NCBI GenBank assembly: GCA_036244855.1
Contig: BQKZ01007371.1
Span: 10,649 to 26,793 of the forward strand
Source: Temnopleurus reevesii
Taxonomy: Eukaryota; Echinodermata; Echinoidea; Temnopleuroida; Temnopleuridae
Length of the DNA stretch: 16,145 nt
Reading direction: 5' to 3'
The notes under the pieces are model-generated. The model saw nothing but the letters and a program-made list of their open reading frames with translations. It was not told where the DNA came from and did not search any database. Position numbers and translations under genes: made by a program. This document shows positions 10,954 through 16,145 of this stretch, piece by piece. Position 1 is the stretch's first letter. Each line of letters opens with the position of its first letter.

Positions 10954-11414
10954 ACACACTCTCTCCCTCCCTCCCTCTTTCTCTCCCTCCGTTTCCATCT
11001 CTCGAGCTTCCCCCCCCCCTCTCTCTCTCTCTCTCCCTTCTCACCTGTCATGATGGCAGACCTGCTGGGGGTACACACGGAGTCACCCACATAACCGTTG
11101 GTGAACCTCATTCCCTCGTTAGCCATCTGATCAATGAAGCCAGGCTCCTGGGTCGGGTGTCCATAAACCGACAGATCGCCGACTCCCATGTCGTCGGCAA
11201 CCATCAGAATCACGTTGGGTTTGCGACCACCAGTGTTGCCACCATCACCACCACCATTATCGGTCGGAGGAGGGCAGAACAGACCAAACATATCGCAAAG
11301 AAGGTTGCGATCATCCATTTCTAACAACTCGAGCAGACGCTTCTCCCTCTCAATATCCATTGCGACGGCAGAAGCCACAAGAAGGGCCACAAGGAATAAC
11401 GTCGACGACGCCAT
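1806..11414 (-). CDS. Ars: arylsulfatase, sea urchin Ars family (six coding exons, join)
   Basis: Coding exons on the minus strand are 11414-11045, 9942-9793, 8473-8361, 5383-5161 (or the duplicate 4547-4325), 3220-3056 and 2488-1806. All introns are GT-AG and the join gives 567 residues plus stop. The product should hydrolyse sulfate esters in the secretory, lysosomal or extracellular space after Cys114 is converted to formylglycine. Visible features in order: signal peptide 1-18, charged helix-like stretch 19-47, Gly-rich linker 53-63, metal-site Asp74/Asp75, [11 protein letters not shown] (Cys114, Arg118), KWHLG (Lys170, His172), HMH (His268/His270), SDHG (Asp322/His323), GK (Lys343), and Cys-rich C-terminal segments. 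These correspond to known human ARSA active-site positions. The only N-x-S/T site I see is Asn227 (NDT). Sea urchins have several Ars paralogues and I cannot say which this is. In the studied family members Ars is an ectodermal, partly extracellular-matrix protein; that role is inferred here. Confidence 0.95.
2489..3055 (-). other. Ars: Ars intron 5
   Basis: 567-bp GT-AG intron between exons 5 and 6. I see no repeat or gene in it. Confidence 0.9.
3056..3220 (-). CDS. Ars: Ars exon 5: SDHG metal-site motif
   Basis: This 165-nt exon encodes the end of Gly286 to the first base of Gly341, starting [20 protein letters not shown]. It contains [13 protein letters not shown], where Asp322 and His323 match the metal-binding Asp281 and Asn282 of ARSA (DHG instead of DNG is also seen in other sulfatases). 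Acceptor GAATACAG|GT, donor AGAG|GTGGGG, phase 1 on both sides. Confidence 0.94.
3221..3758 (-). other. Ars: distal part of Ars intron 4, unique AT-rich sequence
   Basis: Between the exon 5 acceptor and the start of the duplicated block. No coding potential or clear repeat seen. Confidence 0.8.
3930..4176. repeat. foldback (MITE-like) element, intron 4 copy
   Basis: The ends are imperfect inverted repeats of about 45-60 bp (left AAGGTCGACTCACACCTTTG; reversed right end AAGACCGAGTCACACCTTTC), running through GCCTGCGTCGGCCCAG-type sequence. The centre holds a second dyad (GGACTGACGTTCA...TGAACGTTAGTCC). The same architecture occurs at 9535-9752 and 11946-12184, so it is a dispersed family. No open reading frame or clear target-site duplication was found. 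Confidence 0.7.
4325..4547 (-). CDS. Ars: Ars exon 4, second copy (4A), probably an assembly or haplotype duplicate
   Basis: It has the same 223-nt exon, acceptor and donor as 5161-5383, and the encoded peptide is identical. The only exon difference is a Ser codon, AGC here and TCC in the other copy. It also joins in phase to exon 3 and exon 5 if 4B is skipped. If both were spliced, 4A would be read one base out of frame and hit TGA (the +1 frame of ATT GAT) after about 37 codons. It sits directly next to a single N at 4595, and the duplicated block ends exactly at that N. I read it as the same exon represented twice. Confidence 0.6.
4595..4595. other. single ambiguous base (N) at the duplication junction
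   Basis: This is the only N I noticed in the window. It lies exactly between the two copies of the ~835-bp block, as a contig join or unresolved gap would. Confidence 0.9.
4767..5012. repeat. foldback element, duplicate of the intron 4 copy
   Basis: This is the counterpart of 3930-4176 inside the right copy of the ~835-bp block. It is not an independent insertion. Confidence 0.7.
5161..5383 (-). CDS. Ars: Ars exon 4, upstream copy (4B)
   Basis: This 223-nt exon encodes residues 212-285 and the first base of Gly286. It starts [17 protein letters not shown] and ends FACTSRRG. It contains the glycosylation sequon NDT (Asn227) and YVAFAHMHT, whose His268/His270 correspond to the catalytic His229 region of ARSA. 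Acceptor CTTTTTGCAG|CTC follows a T-rich tract; donor is CGTG|GTAAGTC, phase 0 to 1. It joins cleanly between exons 3 and 5. A near-identical copy lies at 4325-4547; because the exon is not a multiple of three, only one of the pair can be used in an intact transcript. Confidence 0.93.
5431..6369 (-). other. Ars: Ars intron 3, acceptor-proximal part
   Basis: AT-rich sequence with a C/T- and G-rich patch at 5860-6070 that includes a 10-C run (5875-5884). The open frames there are low-complexity. Nothing gene-like seen. Confidence 0.7.
6370..6472. repeat. 103-bp hairpin / foldback in intron 3
   Basis: ACCAGCACTTGCTTTGAGAG at the left pairs with the reverse complement ACCAGCAGTTGGTTTGAGAG at the right (19 of the first 22 positions). 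After a small bulge GGATGGAAAA pairs with GGCATGGAAAA. The loop is about 25 nt. Either strand's RNA could fold into a long stem. It may be a short palindromic MITE or a small-RNA precursor; the sequence does not decide. Confidence 0.6.
6473..7480 (-). other. Ars: Ars intron 3, central AT-rich part
   Basis: A-rich and T-rich simple stretches. No supported gene, RNA or element. Confidence 0.7.
7481..7857 (+). repeat. diverged tandem duplication in intron 3
   Basis: Unit 1 (from 7481) and unit 2 (from 7644) share, in order, ATTACCCAGCCTT, ACAACACCT, TTCATGCTGTTCT-like text, ATGTTTACTGTATG, TTAAAAAC, ACTTCAAT and AGGCATTT. A third start, TGTTTAAAACCAATTGG at 7858, matches the beginning of unit 2. 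The period is about 160-210 bp and divergence is high, so the duplication is old. Confidence 0.6.
8086..8333 (+). mobile_element. tRNA-derived SINE, antisense in Ars intron 3
   Basis: A tRNA-like head carries an exact A box (TGGCTCAGTGG, 8097-8107) and a degenerate B box (GGTTTCATCCC, 8140-8150). The anticodon arm is imperfect. An unrelated body follows, with an inverted pair GGGTAGC/GCTACCC, then an ATT-rich tail. ATTATTGA flanks both sides (8078-8085 and 8334-8341) as a possible target-site duplication, although the ATT tail makes this partly expected. The 3' end is about 19 nt from the exon 3 donor. Confidence 0.75.
8361..8473 (-). CDS. Ars: Ars exon 3
   Basis: This 113-nt exon encodes residues 175-211, starting with two bases that complete Gly174. 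It reads [20 protein letters not shown], then [17 protein letters not shown], the typical stretch after KWHLG where sulfatases describe the substrate pocket (HLPFNHGFE). Acceptor is GTTACAG|GA (8474/8473); donor is GGG|GTAAGT (8361/8360), phase 0. It is too short to stand out as an open frame but fits both neighbours exactly. A SINE ends only about 19 nt into the following intron. Confidence 0.93.
8496..8560 (+). repeat. degenerate (TTTA)n tract in intron 2
   Basis: Irregular TTTATTTATC/TTTATTCG units immediately upstream, in gene sense, of the exon 3 acceptor at 8474. Confidence 0.6.
8561..9534 (-). other. Ars: Ars intron 2, main part
   Basis: AT-rich, with a 12-C run at 9219-9230. No coding or RNA feature supported. 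Confidence 0.7.
9535..9752. repeat. foldback (MITE-like) element, intron 2 copy
   Basis: Its inverted ends are GACCGACTCACACGTGTGCG and, reversed, GCCGGCTCACACCCTTTGCG, continuing into TTTTAGCCTGCGTC on both arms. The middle GACTGACGGTG...ACATCAGTC forms a weaker inner dyad. It lies about 40 nt inside intron 2 from the exon 2 donor. Confidence 0.7.
9793..9942 (-). CDS. Ars: Ars exon 2: KWHLG motif
   Basis: This 150-nt exon encodes the end of Gly124 to the first base of Gly174, with acceptor TTTTCACAG|GA and donor CTTG|GTGAGT. It continues the sulfatase core as TGRLPIRIG, then [20 protein letters not shown], then MVGKWHLG. Lys170 and His172 match the substrate-sulfate-binding Lys and the catalytic His of ARSA (Lys123, His125). 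Phase 1 on both sides. Confidence 0.94.
9966..10066. repeat. short dispersed repeat with ATA/ATT microsatellite ends
   Basis: (ATA)n, then AATTTATATAGCGCACATAT, a small stem CACTC/GAGTG, GCTCAAGGCGCTTTGCAAT, then (ATT)n. TATATAGCGC...GGCGCTT pieces of this sort are common dispersed repeats in marine invertebrate genomes. It sits just upstream (gene sense) of the exon 2 acceptor and supplies much of that intron end. Confidence 0.5.
10067..10612 (-). other. Ars: Ars intron 1, central part
   Basis: AT-rich, with no supported feature. Two overlapping open frames around 10160-10430 on opposite strands look like chance. Confidence 0.7.
10613..10660 (+). repeat. (CTAT)n microsatellite
   Basis: About eleven CTAT/ATCT units with one interruption, inside intron 1. 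Confidence 0.9.
10740..11042 (+). repeat. ~300-bp polypyrimidine (CT/CCT) tract at the start of Ars intron 1
   Basis: It is an almost unbroken pyrimidine strand with a long (CT)n run at about 10918-10951 and a 10-C run at 11010-11019. In gene sense this is a GA-rich purine tract beginning directly after the exon 1 donor. Mirror-symmetric CT repeats of this kind can form triplex (H-DNA). Confidence 0.8.
11045..11414 (-). CDS. Ars: Ars exon 1: signal peptide and formylglycine site
   Basis: This exon encodes residues 1-123 and the first base of Gly124. The start at 11414 is chosen because it begins a clear signal peptide ([18 protein letters not shown]) and lies 34 nt below a good TATA/Inr start site. 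The longer in-frame Met at 11564 lies upstream of that TATA box. After the signal peptide come an acidic/basic helix-like segment with two Cys, a Gly/Asn-rich linker, then the sulfatase core ([13 protein letters not shown]). The exon ends inside the class-defining motif [11 protein letters not shown], so the formylglycine Cys and the Arg that follows it are both here. The donor reads ACAG|GTGAGA at 11045/11044, phase 1. Confidence 0.95.
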
Positions 11415-11443
11415 GTTTCTTCCCCTTGGTTTCAGAAAACAGG

Positions 11444-11482
11444 AGACTGGAGAAATGAAGTGATGCCGTCGGTTTATATAAC
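11444..11482 (-). promoter_or_regulatory. Ars: Ars core promoter: TATA box and initiator
   Basis: On the minus strand TATAAA lies at 11478-11473 in the context GTTATATAAACC. Thirty bases downstream is CCAGTCT (11450-11444), which fits the initiator consensus YYANWYY with the A at 11448. That predicts a 34-nt 5' UTR before the ATG at 11414. Spacing and order are those of a classic TATA/Inr promoter. Confidence 0.7.
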
Positions 11483-11493
11483 GTCCTCGGCAC

Positions 11494-11502
11494 GGGGCGT
11501 GG
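11494..11502. promoter_or_regulatory. proximal GC/CACC box
   Basis: GGGGCGTGG (CCACGCCCC in gene orientation) lies about 46-54 bp upstream of the predicted start, just before the TATA box. This is an Sp/KLF-type site by sequence. A related GTGGGCGTG is at 11614-11622. Confidence 0.4.
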
Positions 11503-11559
11503 CCTCCAAAATTTTCTTGGTAATGGGAACTCCGAGTGGAGTTTCTTGGAGCACGATAA

Positions 11560-11569
11560 GTCACGTGAC
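11560..11569. promoter_or_regulatory. palindromic E-box GTCACGTGAC
   Basis: A perfect 10-bp palindrome lies about 112-121 bp upstream of the predicted start site. The sequence matches the optimal site of bHLH-Zip factors (USF, TFE/MITF) and the core of the CLEAR element described for lysosomal genes. Function here is inferred from position and match only. Confidence 0.55.
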
Positions 11570-11579
11570 CCTGGTGTAA

Positions 11580-11584
11580 CCAAT
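11580..11584. promoter_or_regulatory. CCAAT box
   Basis: CCAAT on the plus strand (ATTGG in gene orientation) lies about 132-136 bp upstream of the predicted start, 10 bp from the E-box. This is a usual distance for an NF-Y site. Confidence 0.4.
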
Positions 11585-11749
11585 GACAGCTACTTGAGAT
11601 CTATTTCACCCTAGTGGGCGTGTCATCTCCATCTTAATCATCCGATATGAGTCCAGGGTATTGCGATTCAAAAGGGTTTAAGGATATTATAACTCTTTGA
11701 AGCGTCCAGTGGAGCGTCCAAGATTGGGGGCAAATCAGCTTGGGGTCTC

Positions 11750-11755
11750 GGATTA
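11750..11755 (-). promoter_or_regulatory. possible Otx site
   Basis: GGATTA on the plus strand reads TAATCC in gene orientation, about 300 bp upstream of the start site. Sea urchin Ars genes are known Otx targets through such sites. A 6-bp match alone is weak evidence. Confidence 0.25.
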
Positions 11756-11822
11756 AGATTTAGATGAGATCATGGATTGGGAAGAAGATCAGATAGGGTT
11801 CATCAAGGCAAATAACAGCCAA

Positions 11823-11845
11823 GGTGGGGGGTGGGGGCGGGGGCA
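11823..11845 (+). other. G-rich tract upstream of the promoter
   Basis: Runs of 6, 5 and 5 G separated by single bases lie about 380-400 bp upstream of the predicted start. G-strings in sea urchin 5' flanks can bind G-string factors, and the H. pulcherrimus Ars upstream insulator is a known element of this locus type. No insulator sequence is recognised here. Confidence 0.35.
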
Positions 11846-11945
11846 GCATAATCATCCCACATCCAGGTTTCGATACGGTTTAAAAATATTTGACCATTGG
11901 TTAATTCTTTAATTGTTCGTCCTTTGCAATATTAATCGAAAATAT

Positions 11946-12184
11946 AAAGGCCGACTCACACATTTGCGTTTTTAGCCTGCGTCGGCCCAGCGTTTTTTTA
12001 ATCAAAAAGGTTCCCCGGACGTAGGTCAAACAAAGGAATGACGGTCGGCGTACGCTCCTTGAGCGCAGGCCGAACGTCAGTCTACCGTCTGATCCGCGTA
12101 CGATGTGTGTCAATGGAGCGTTTTTTAATGTTTAAAAGAGTTGGGCTGACGCATGATATAAACACAATGGTGTGAATTTGCCTT
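11946..12184. repeat. foldback (MITE-like) element, 5'-flanking copy
   Basis: The left end is AAGGCCGACTCACACATTTG; the reversed right end is AAGGCAAATTCACACCATTG. Inside, TGACGGTCGGCGTACGCTC and GAGCGCAGGCCGAACGTCA form a strong nested stem. It lies roughly 500-740 bp upstream of the predicted Ars start site. Confidence 0.7.
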
Positions 12185-12546
12185 AACAACAAATATGCAC
12201 AAAGGGTATATACCTTTGTGAAAAGGTACAATCTGCGACATATTTTTAAATGTGTAATATTGTACCATTTTGATGTACATGCTCAGCGAAAAAAAGTTAC
12301 ATAAATGGTGAAAACTATCCTAAAGAGGTGCAATGTTGTAGCTTTTGACAGCCTCATAGTGGACACTGTGTTTTTATGTTATGTTGGAGATATCGTTTGA
12401 CATCTTTTAAAGTCACCTTTGTAATATACATGGGAGCATGGCATAAGCTAGAACAAATACATCCCATATCATTGACATGCTCAAAGTAGTGGATTGACGC
12501 ACAATCCCCAACCATACCTTTCATGGTTCGACTTTTCACAAGAACC

Positions 12547-12586
12547 GTGCAATACTGCATCAAAAAGGGCACTCCCAGTATTGCAC
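12547..12586. repeat. perfect 11-bp inverted repeat
   Basis: GTGCAATACTG (12547-12557) and CAGTATTGCAC (12576-12586) with an 18-base spacer. The neighbourhood (12220-12640) has further related dyads: GGTACAAT/ATTGTACC near 12224-12275 and GGTGCAATGGTGCACC near 12604. This suggests a degraded element rich in GTGCAAT-type motifs. No gene seen. Confidence 0.5.
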
Positions 12587-12649
12587 TTGTTGTCACATTT
12601 TGAGGTGCAATGGTGCACCTTTATTCGTGTGCACAAATAACCGCATGTT

Positions 12650-13679
12650 AAATTTTGCTACCTTCAAGGAGAAGCTAAAATAACAAGTGAATAAAAGAAA
12701 AGAATGACAATAGGTTATAATCTTAATAAATCGGGAAGGTATACCTAGAAACGGATGTTGTGATTATTTAAATGATGATATTTCTCTCTAGCTCACCCAG
12801 GAGCGTTAATTGCTTCATCGAAAAGCAGAGTTCACGTCGTCGATATGAAACAGCAAAAGAAACGCAAACGAATGAAAAAAGGTAATAGCTGCAACGCCCC
12901 TCCCCTCGTTCCAAAGGTTCCAAAGATCTTTTTCGTGGTAATGATCCTTCAGATTAACACCACAACTGATCGGATTTATAAACCCTTTTCATATTAGGAA
13001 TATTGAACATTTCTGCGTAAGGATTTGTGTGCCGACCGTAAAACCTTTGCAATTACAATCCATGGGTCATTTTCGGACTATCGCCCCATCGTGCCCCTTC
13101 CTATATATGGTAGTATGCTGTCAGTAGTGTGTGTCATGTTGTGCATATGTTTGCTGGGGGTGGCGCCAAATTTTTGTTCAAAAGAGCGCAAAAAGGTTAA
13201 GGCCTTTTTTGCGTGTACGTCAGCTCAACCGCCCCCCCCCCCCCCCCGATGCGCCAAATTTTCTGAGAGGGGTGCCAGCATTCCAGCCGTCCGGGTCTCA
13301 AAGTCGTGGGTGGATGATATATTGACCTATTGACCCACGATACCAGAGTCCTATATATATCAAGAAAAATATAGATGAGGTTTAATCTCTTCCAAAATCA
13401 GGATTATTGAATTGATGTATTTCTTTACAATCAAATTCCACATAAAACTGTGTTTCAGCTAGGCTTCTTCACGTATTTGTGTGTCTTCAGTATTTAACTA
13501 TACATAATGGTAATCAGATCACAACTATGAAAAATAGAAGAAAAGAGCACAAGTGGCTTTTCCTCGAATACGATATAATGTAAGTACGATGATGTTGATT
13601 TCTCTTTCATGCTAGCATGCCTGCAGGTGTGGTCATAATAACATAATACACCGTAATGCGAAGATTTGTGAGCCTTGCT
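12650..13679. other. 5' intergenic DNA without a supported gene
   Basis: It contains a 16-C run at 13232-13247 and a GGGGGTGGCGCC patch at 13155-13166. The open frame at 13025-13333 crosses the poly(C) run and shows no recognisable domain. Confidence 0.6.
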
Positions 13680-13990
13680 TTATTTGATTTGATTTGATTT
13701 GATTTTATTCGTTATAATGCATGAAAAATACAATGACAAGGATATCCCATGAAAGCCGAGGGCTTATTTCTAATGGGGTCCTTTAAGTACAAACAATCAT
13801 TATTACAAATAAAAGACAAAACAAGTAAATAGACATCAAAGCAATAGGAATGATACACATAATATGCTTACTAGAACTTCCAATACACATGATAATTTAC
13901 TTAGGGATGAAAAAAATATATATAACAAAATTAATGTACGTAGGAATCATGATTAATGGAAACCCAAGCAATCTTAAATCTTTAAAATCT
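13680..13990 (+). repeat. GATTT pentanucleotide repeat with dispersed-repeat-like flank
   Basis: (TGATT)n at about 13684-13706 is followed by a short hairpin AAGCCGAGGGCTT near 13756 and AT-rich sequence. This resembles the 3' ends of invertebrate non-LTR elements, but no reverse transcriptase is visible, so the assignment is tentative. Confidence 0.35.
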
Positions 13991-14631
13991 TCATGATGTT
14001 CCTGTCAAAAAATAGAATTAAAAGAAGATAATCATAGGGGGTGTTGTTCAAAAGTTGCAATTGATCGCAAGTTACAGTTGATCGGAACGTGCCAATCAAA
14101 ATCATTGTTCCATGCACGTCTTGTTAAATGCGCGTTACAATTTGCAATTTGCAAAGATGCATCCTTAAAGGCCGGTACGATTTTACCTGAAAACAGCTCA
14201 ACATTATGCCTTTCATTACGAAAATGATGCGTTTGGGGATACAAACTAACACAAAGTCATATCTGTAGTTCATGTAGTTTAACGCTTGTTTACAAAAGTA
14301 CATCATATCTTTTATTTATTTTGCATGACGACCATTATACACCATTAAAAGCGTCAGTTCGATAGCTAATAATTCAAATCTAATCTGAAGATTATTGGTT
14401 CACCAATCGCCTATGGAGCTTTGTCTTATGTAAAACAAATATATAGGCCTTATATAAAAGTAGGATAATGCTCACCGAAAAGAACAGAGGTTTTGCGAAA
14501 AAGTTGAAAAGGGTAAACATGATATTAGATAGAAGAAGGGTAAAACTAATTTGATACGAGCAGGGGAAGGAAGAAACGGTGGAGGAGGAAAAGAAGACGA
14601 AAAGAATCGGAGTGCGAGAGAGAAGGGGAGG

Positions 14632-14637
<6 letters not shown>
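13991..14637. other. 5' intergenic DNA, no supported gene
   Basis: AT-rich, becoming purine-rich from 14570 into the microsatellite. No feature supported. Confidence 0.6.
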
Positions 14638-14715
<78 letters not shown>

Positions 14716-14752
14716 GTGTGTGTATATATATGGTTTAGAGAGAGAGAGAGAG
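14638..14752 (+). repeat. compound microsatellite (GA)n(TG)n(TA)n(TG)n(TA)n(GA)n
   Basis: Successive dinucleotide blocks: GA to 14666, TG to about 14700, TA to 14715, then short TG, TA and a second GA block at 14737-14752. Strongly slippage-prone, with Z-DNA and cruciform potential. Confidence 0.9.
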
Positions 14753-14858
14753 TTTAACGTAAACGATACTCTTAAAACAAACCAGCCAACTGGTGAACTA
14801 ATCATTGATTTTCAAATTTTTCGTCAAAAATGACAAAAATTCAGTCAAAACATAATAC

Positions 14859-15043
14859 AATTAACACGACATAAAGTATTTTCGAAAAGTTAAGTCGAAC
14901 GCAATTTCAATGCTCCTTTGTAATGCTATTGAATTTGGTACCGGCTTGTCATTGCTGTGTCCGCACAGTTGAATACGCGGTGTACGGACCTATTGTCTGC
15001 GTTCTAGTTAACTTTTCGGAAATAGTTTATATCGTGTTAATTT
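14859..15043. repeat. foldback repeat in the 5' flank
   Basis: The left arm AATTAACACGACATAAAG...TTCGAAAAGTTAAGTCGAACGC (from 14859) and the right arm ending at 15043 are inverted copies of about 45 bp with a few mismatches. The spacer holds a second small dyad, GTCCGCAC...GTGTACGGAC (about 14959-14989). Confidence 0.65.
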
Positions 15044-15059
15044 GACTTAACAGTTAGTT

Positions 15060-16145
15060 CCCAGCTAACTATGATCTATTCATTGTACCTAGTTCGTTTT
15101 ATGAGTGTATAAAATGAGATAAGAATGACAATAAGAAAAAAAAAACGAGCAATGAGAAGATAGGAAAAAAGAAACAATTTGAAAAACAAATGGATTAAAC
15201 CTAAAAAGAAATATTAAAACGAAGGGAGGTTGATACATATTTAGATAAAGATACACTTGAGAGATATCGCTGATTATTTAGCATTATTCTATCACTTTCC
15301 ATCATTCAGCAATGTCGACAAAATATTAGAAAAAAATGGTGAAAAGTCAAGGCTCATATATTTTTATTCACAAATAAAAGTAAGTATAACCAAAGATGAG
15401 TTAAAATCGTATTTAGTTGGACCAAAGACCATCGGATGACAGTCTTGCCCAACGCTCTTAATCTCAATCATAATGGACTCTTTAGAAAAATGGGGAAAAT
15501 GGCATAACATTCACGTGGATTTTAGACTAAACGAGTTGCCGGAGAGGATTTTCAAAAATGAGACAAAATAAAAAATAAAAAATGACAGGATTTTTTAGTC
15601 GAGTGACCTTGATCCGACTTATCTTTGTGCGATTTCAGCGTAAATTCGGAACTGTCTTTTTTTTGTGTGTTTTTATCCTCTTTGAGCTGTTGTTATCGTG
15701 TCATTATCTTAAAGGCTTACCTTAATACGTTCTCTTCTTTTTCCTTCAGGAATTAAACCTGGCTTATTGAATGATTTGTCTGACTAATCTTATGTGTGAA
15801 GTGTGATTAGGTTCTCTTCCATTGAGAACCCTGGTAAACAGCATGAGACCCTGGGGCCAGGTCCAAGCCACATCATACCGTAATGATAATCTTGTCAGGT
15901 CTGACCATTTGGTGGGTTTACTATAGATGCAAATGTTATGAGTTATCTGTACACAAAGGATGTTCTTGACAACGTAAAAGCTTGCCTGAGGCTTGTGCGA
16001 CATACCAATAATAAATGTATGCAAAATGAATTTCACGTAATATAGTTGAAATGTGATTTGCATGTTCAACCATTTAAGAAGTATCACCTAACTATAATTG
16101 ATAAGAAGCGAGCATTAATTTGAATCTATTAGTAAACCGACCTAT
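15060..16145. other. far upstream intergenic DNA, no supported gene
   Basis: AT-rich. Contains a small 7-bp stem GGTTCTC/GAGAACC at 15811-15831 and isolated splice-like sites (AAAA|GTAAGT at about 15378, CCTTCAG|GA at about 15748 on the plus strand), but no exon chain I can support. Confidence 0.5.

Noticed and set aside
10740..11324. 194-codon plus-strand open frame rich in Ser/Leu/Pro
   Set aside because: The first part is the CT repeat in translation and the rest is antisense to Ars exon 1.
11415..11564. In-frame upstream Met extending the Ars N-terminus by 50 residues
   Set aside because: It lies upstream of the TATA/Inr start site and would bury the clear signal peptide.
11823..11845. 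Canonical four-run G-quadruplex
   Set aside because: Only three runs of three or more G are present. A four-run structure would need a two-tier run, so I record it only as G-rich.
13025..13333. 102-codon plus-strand open frame with Cys/Val-rich hydrophobic stretch
   Set aside because: It is crossed by the 16-C run (a Pro repeat in translation), with no domain and no supporting signals.
14392..14833. Open frames on both strands through the GA/TG/TA microsatellite
   Set aside because: They are repeats in translation and have no coding support.
15257..15439. Possible exon with donor-like AAAA|GTAAGT and a downstream acceptor near 15748
   Set aside because: Joining them gives only a short peptide with no recognised domain, no promoter or poly(A) context, and AT-rich composition like the surroundings.
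1..16145. CRISPR array, operon, prophage or other prokaryotic system
   Set aside because: The window is intron-bearing animal DNA. The direct repeats are microsatellites, one junction duplication and one diverged tandem duplication, not regularly spaced repeats.

Overview
The window is animal genomic DNA, almost certainly from a sea urchin or a close echinoderm relative. It is AT-rich, with GT-AG introns, microsatellites, poly(C) runs, foldback (MITE-like) repeats and a tRNA-derived SINE. It carries one recognisable protein gene: a Cys-type (formylglycine-dependent) arylsulfatase of the sea urchin Ars family, on the minus strand. Identification rests on motifs and family knowledge only; no database search was made.

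The gene runs from a TATA/initiator promoter near 11448-11478, through a start codon at 11414, to a stop at 1806-1808 and a likely poly(A) signal at 1114-1119. Six coding exons join in phase (370, 150, 113, 223, 165 and 683 nt) into a predicted 567-residue secreted or luminal protein. It has a signal peptide, the CxPSR sulfatase motif (Cys114), KWHLG, HMH and SDHG metal/sulfate-site motifs, and a Cys-rich C-terminus. Intron phases are 1,1,0,1,1.

The main anomaly is at 3759-5430. An ~835-bp block containing exon 4 occurs twice in direct orientation, with a single N exactly at the junction (4595). The two copies differ by about seven substitutions and one 1-bp indel, and the encoded exon peptide is identical. 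Exon 4 is 223 nt, so using both copies would break the frame. The simplest reading is two overlapping contig ends or haplotypes left unmerged, not a real exon duplication.

Layout from left to right: 1-300 microsatellites; about 528-884 a large foldback repeat beyond the gene's 3' end; 1095-1805 3' UTR, with a possible small extra exon at 1334-1464; 1806-11414 the Ars exons and introns, the introns holding a foldback repeat in introns 2 and 4, a SINE in intron 3, a hairpin, a tandem duplication and a polypurine tract at the start of intron 1; 11415-11760 promoter, with a palindromic GTCACGTGAC E-box, CCAAT, GC boxes and a possible Otx site; 11760-16145 gene-free upstream DNA with a G-rich tract, another member of the foldback family, smaller inverted repeats, a GATTT-repeat element and a compound microsatellite.

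I found no evidence of an undescribed multi-gene system. The items most worth checking are the exon-4 duplication, the foldback family, the E-box, and the small candidate exon downstream of the stop.
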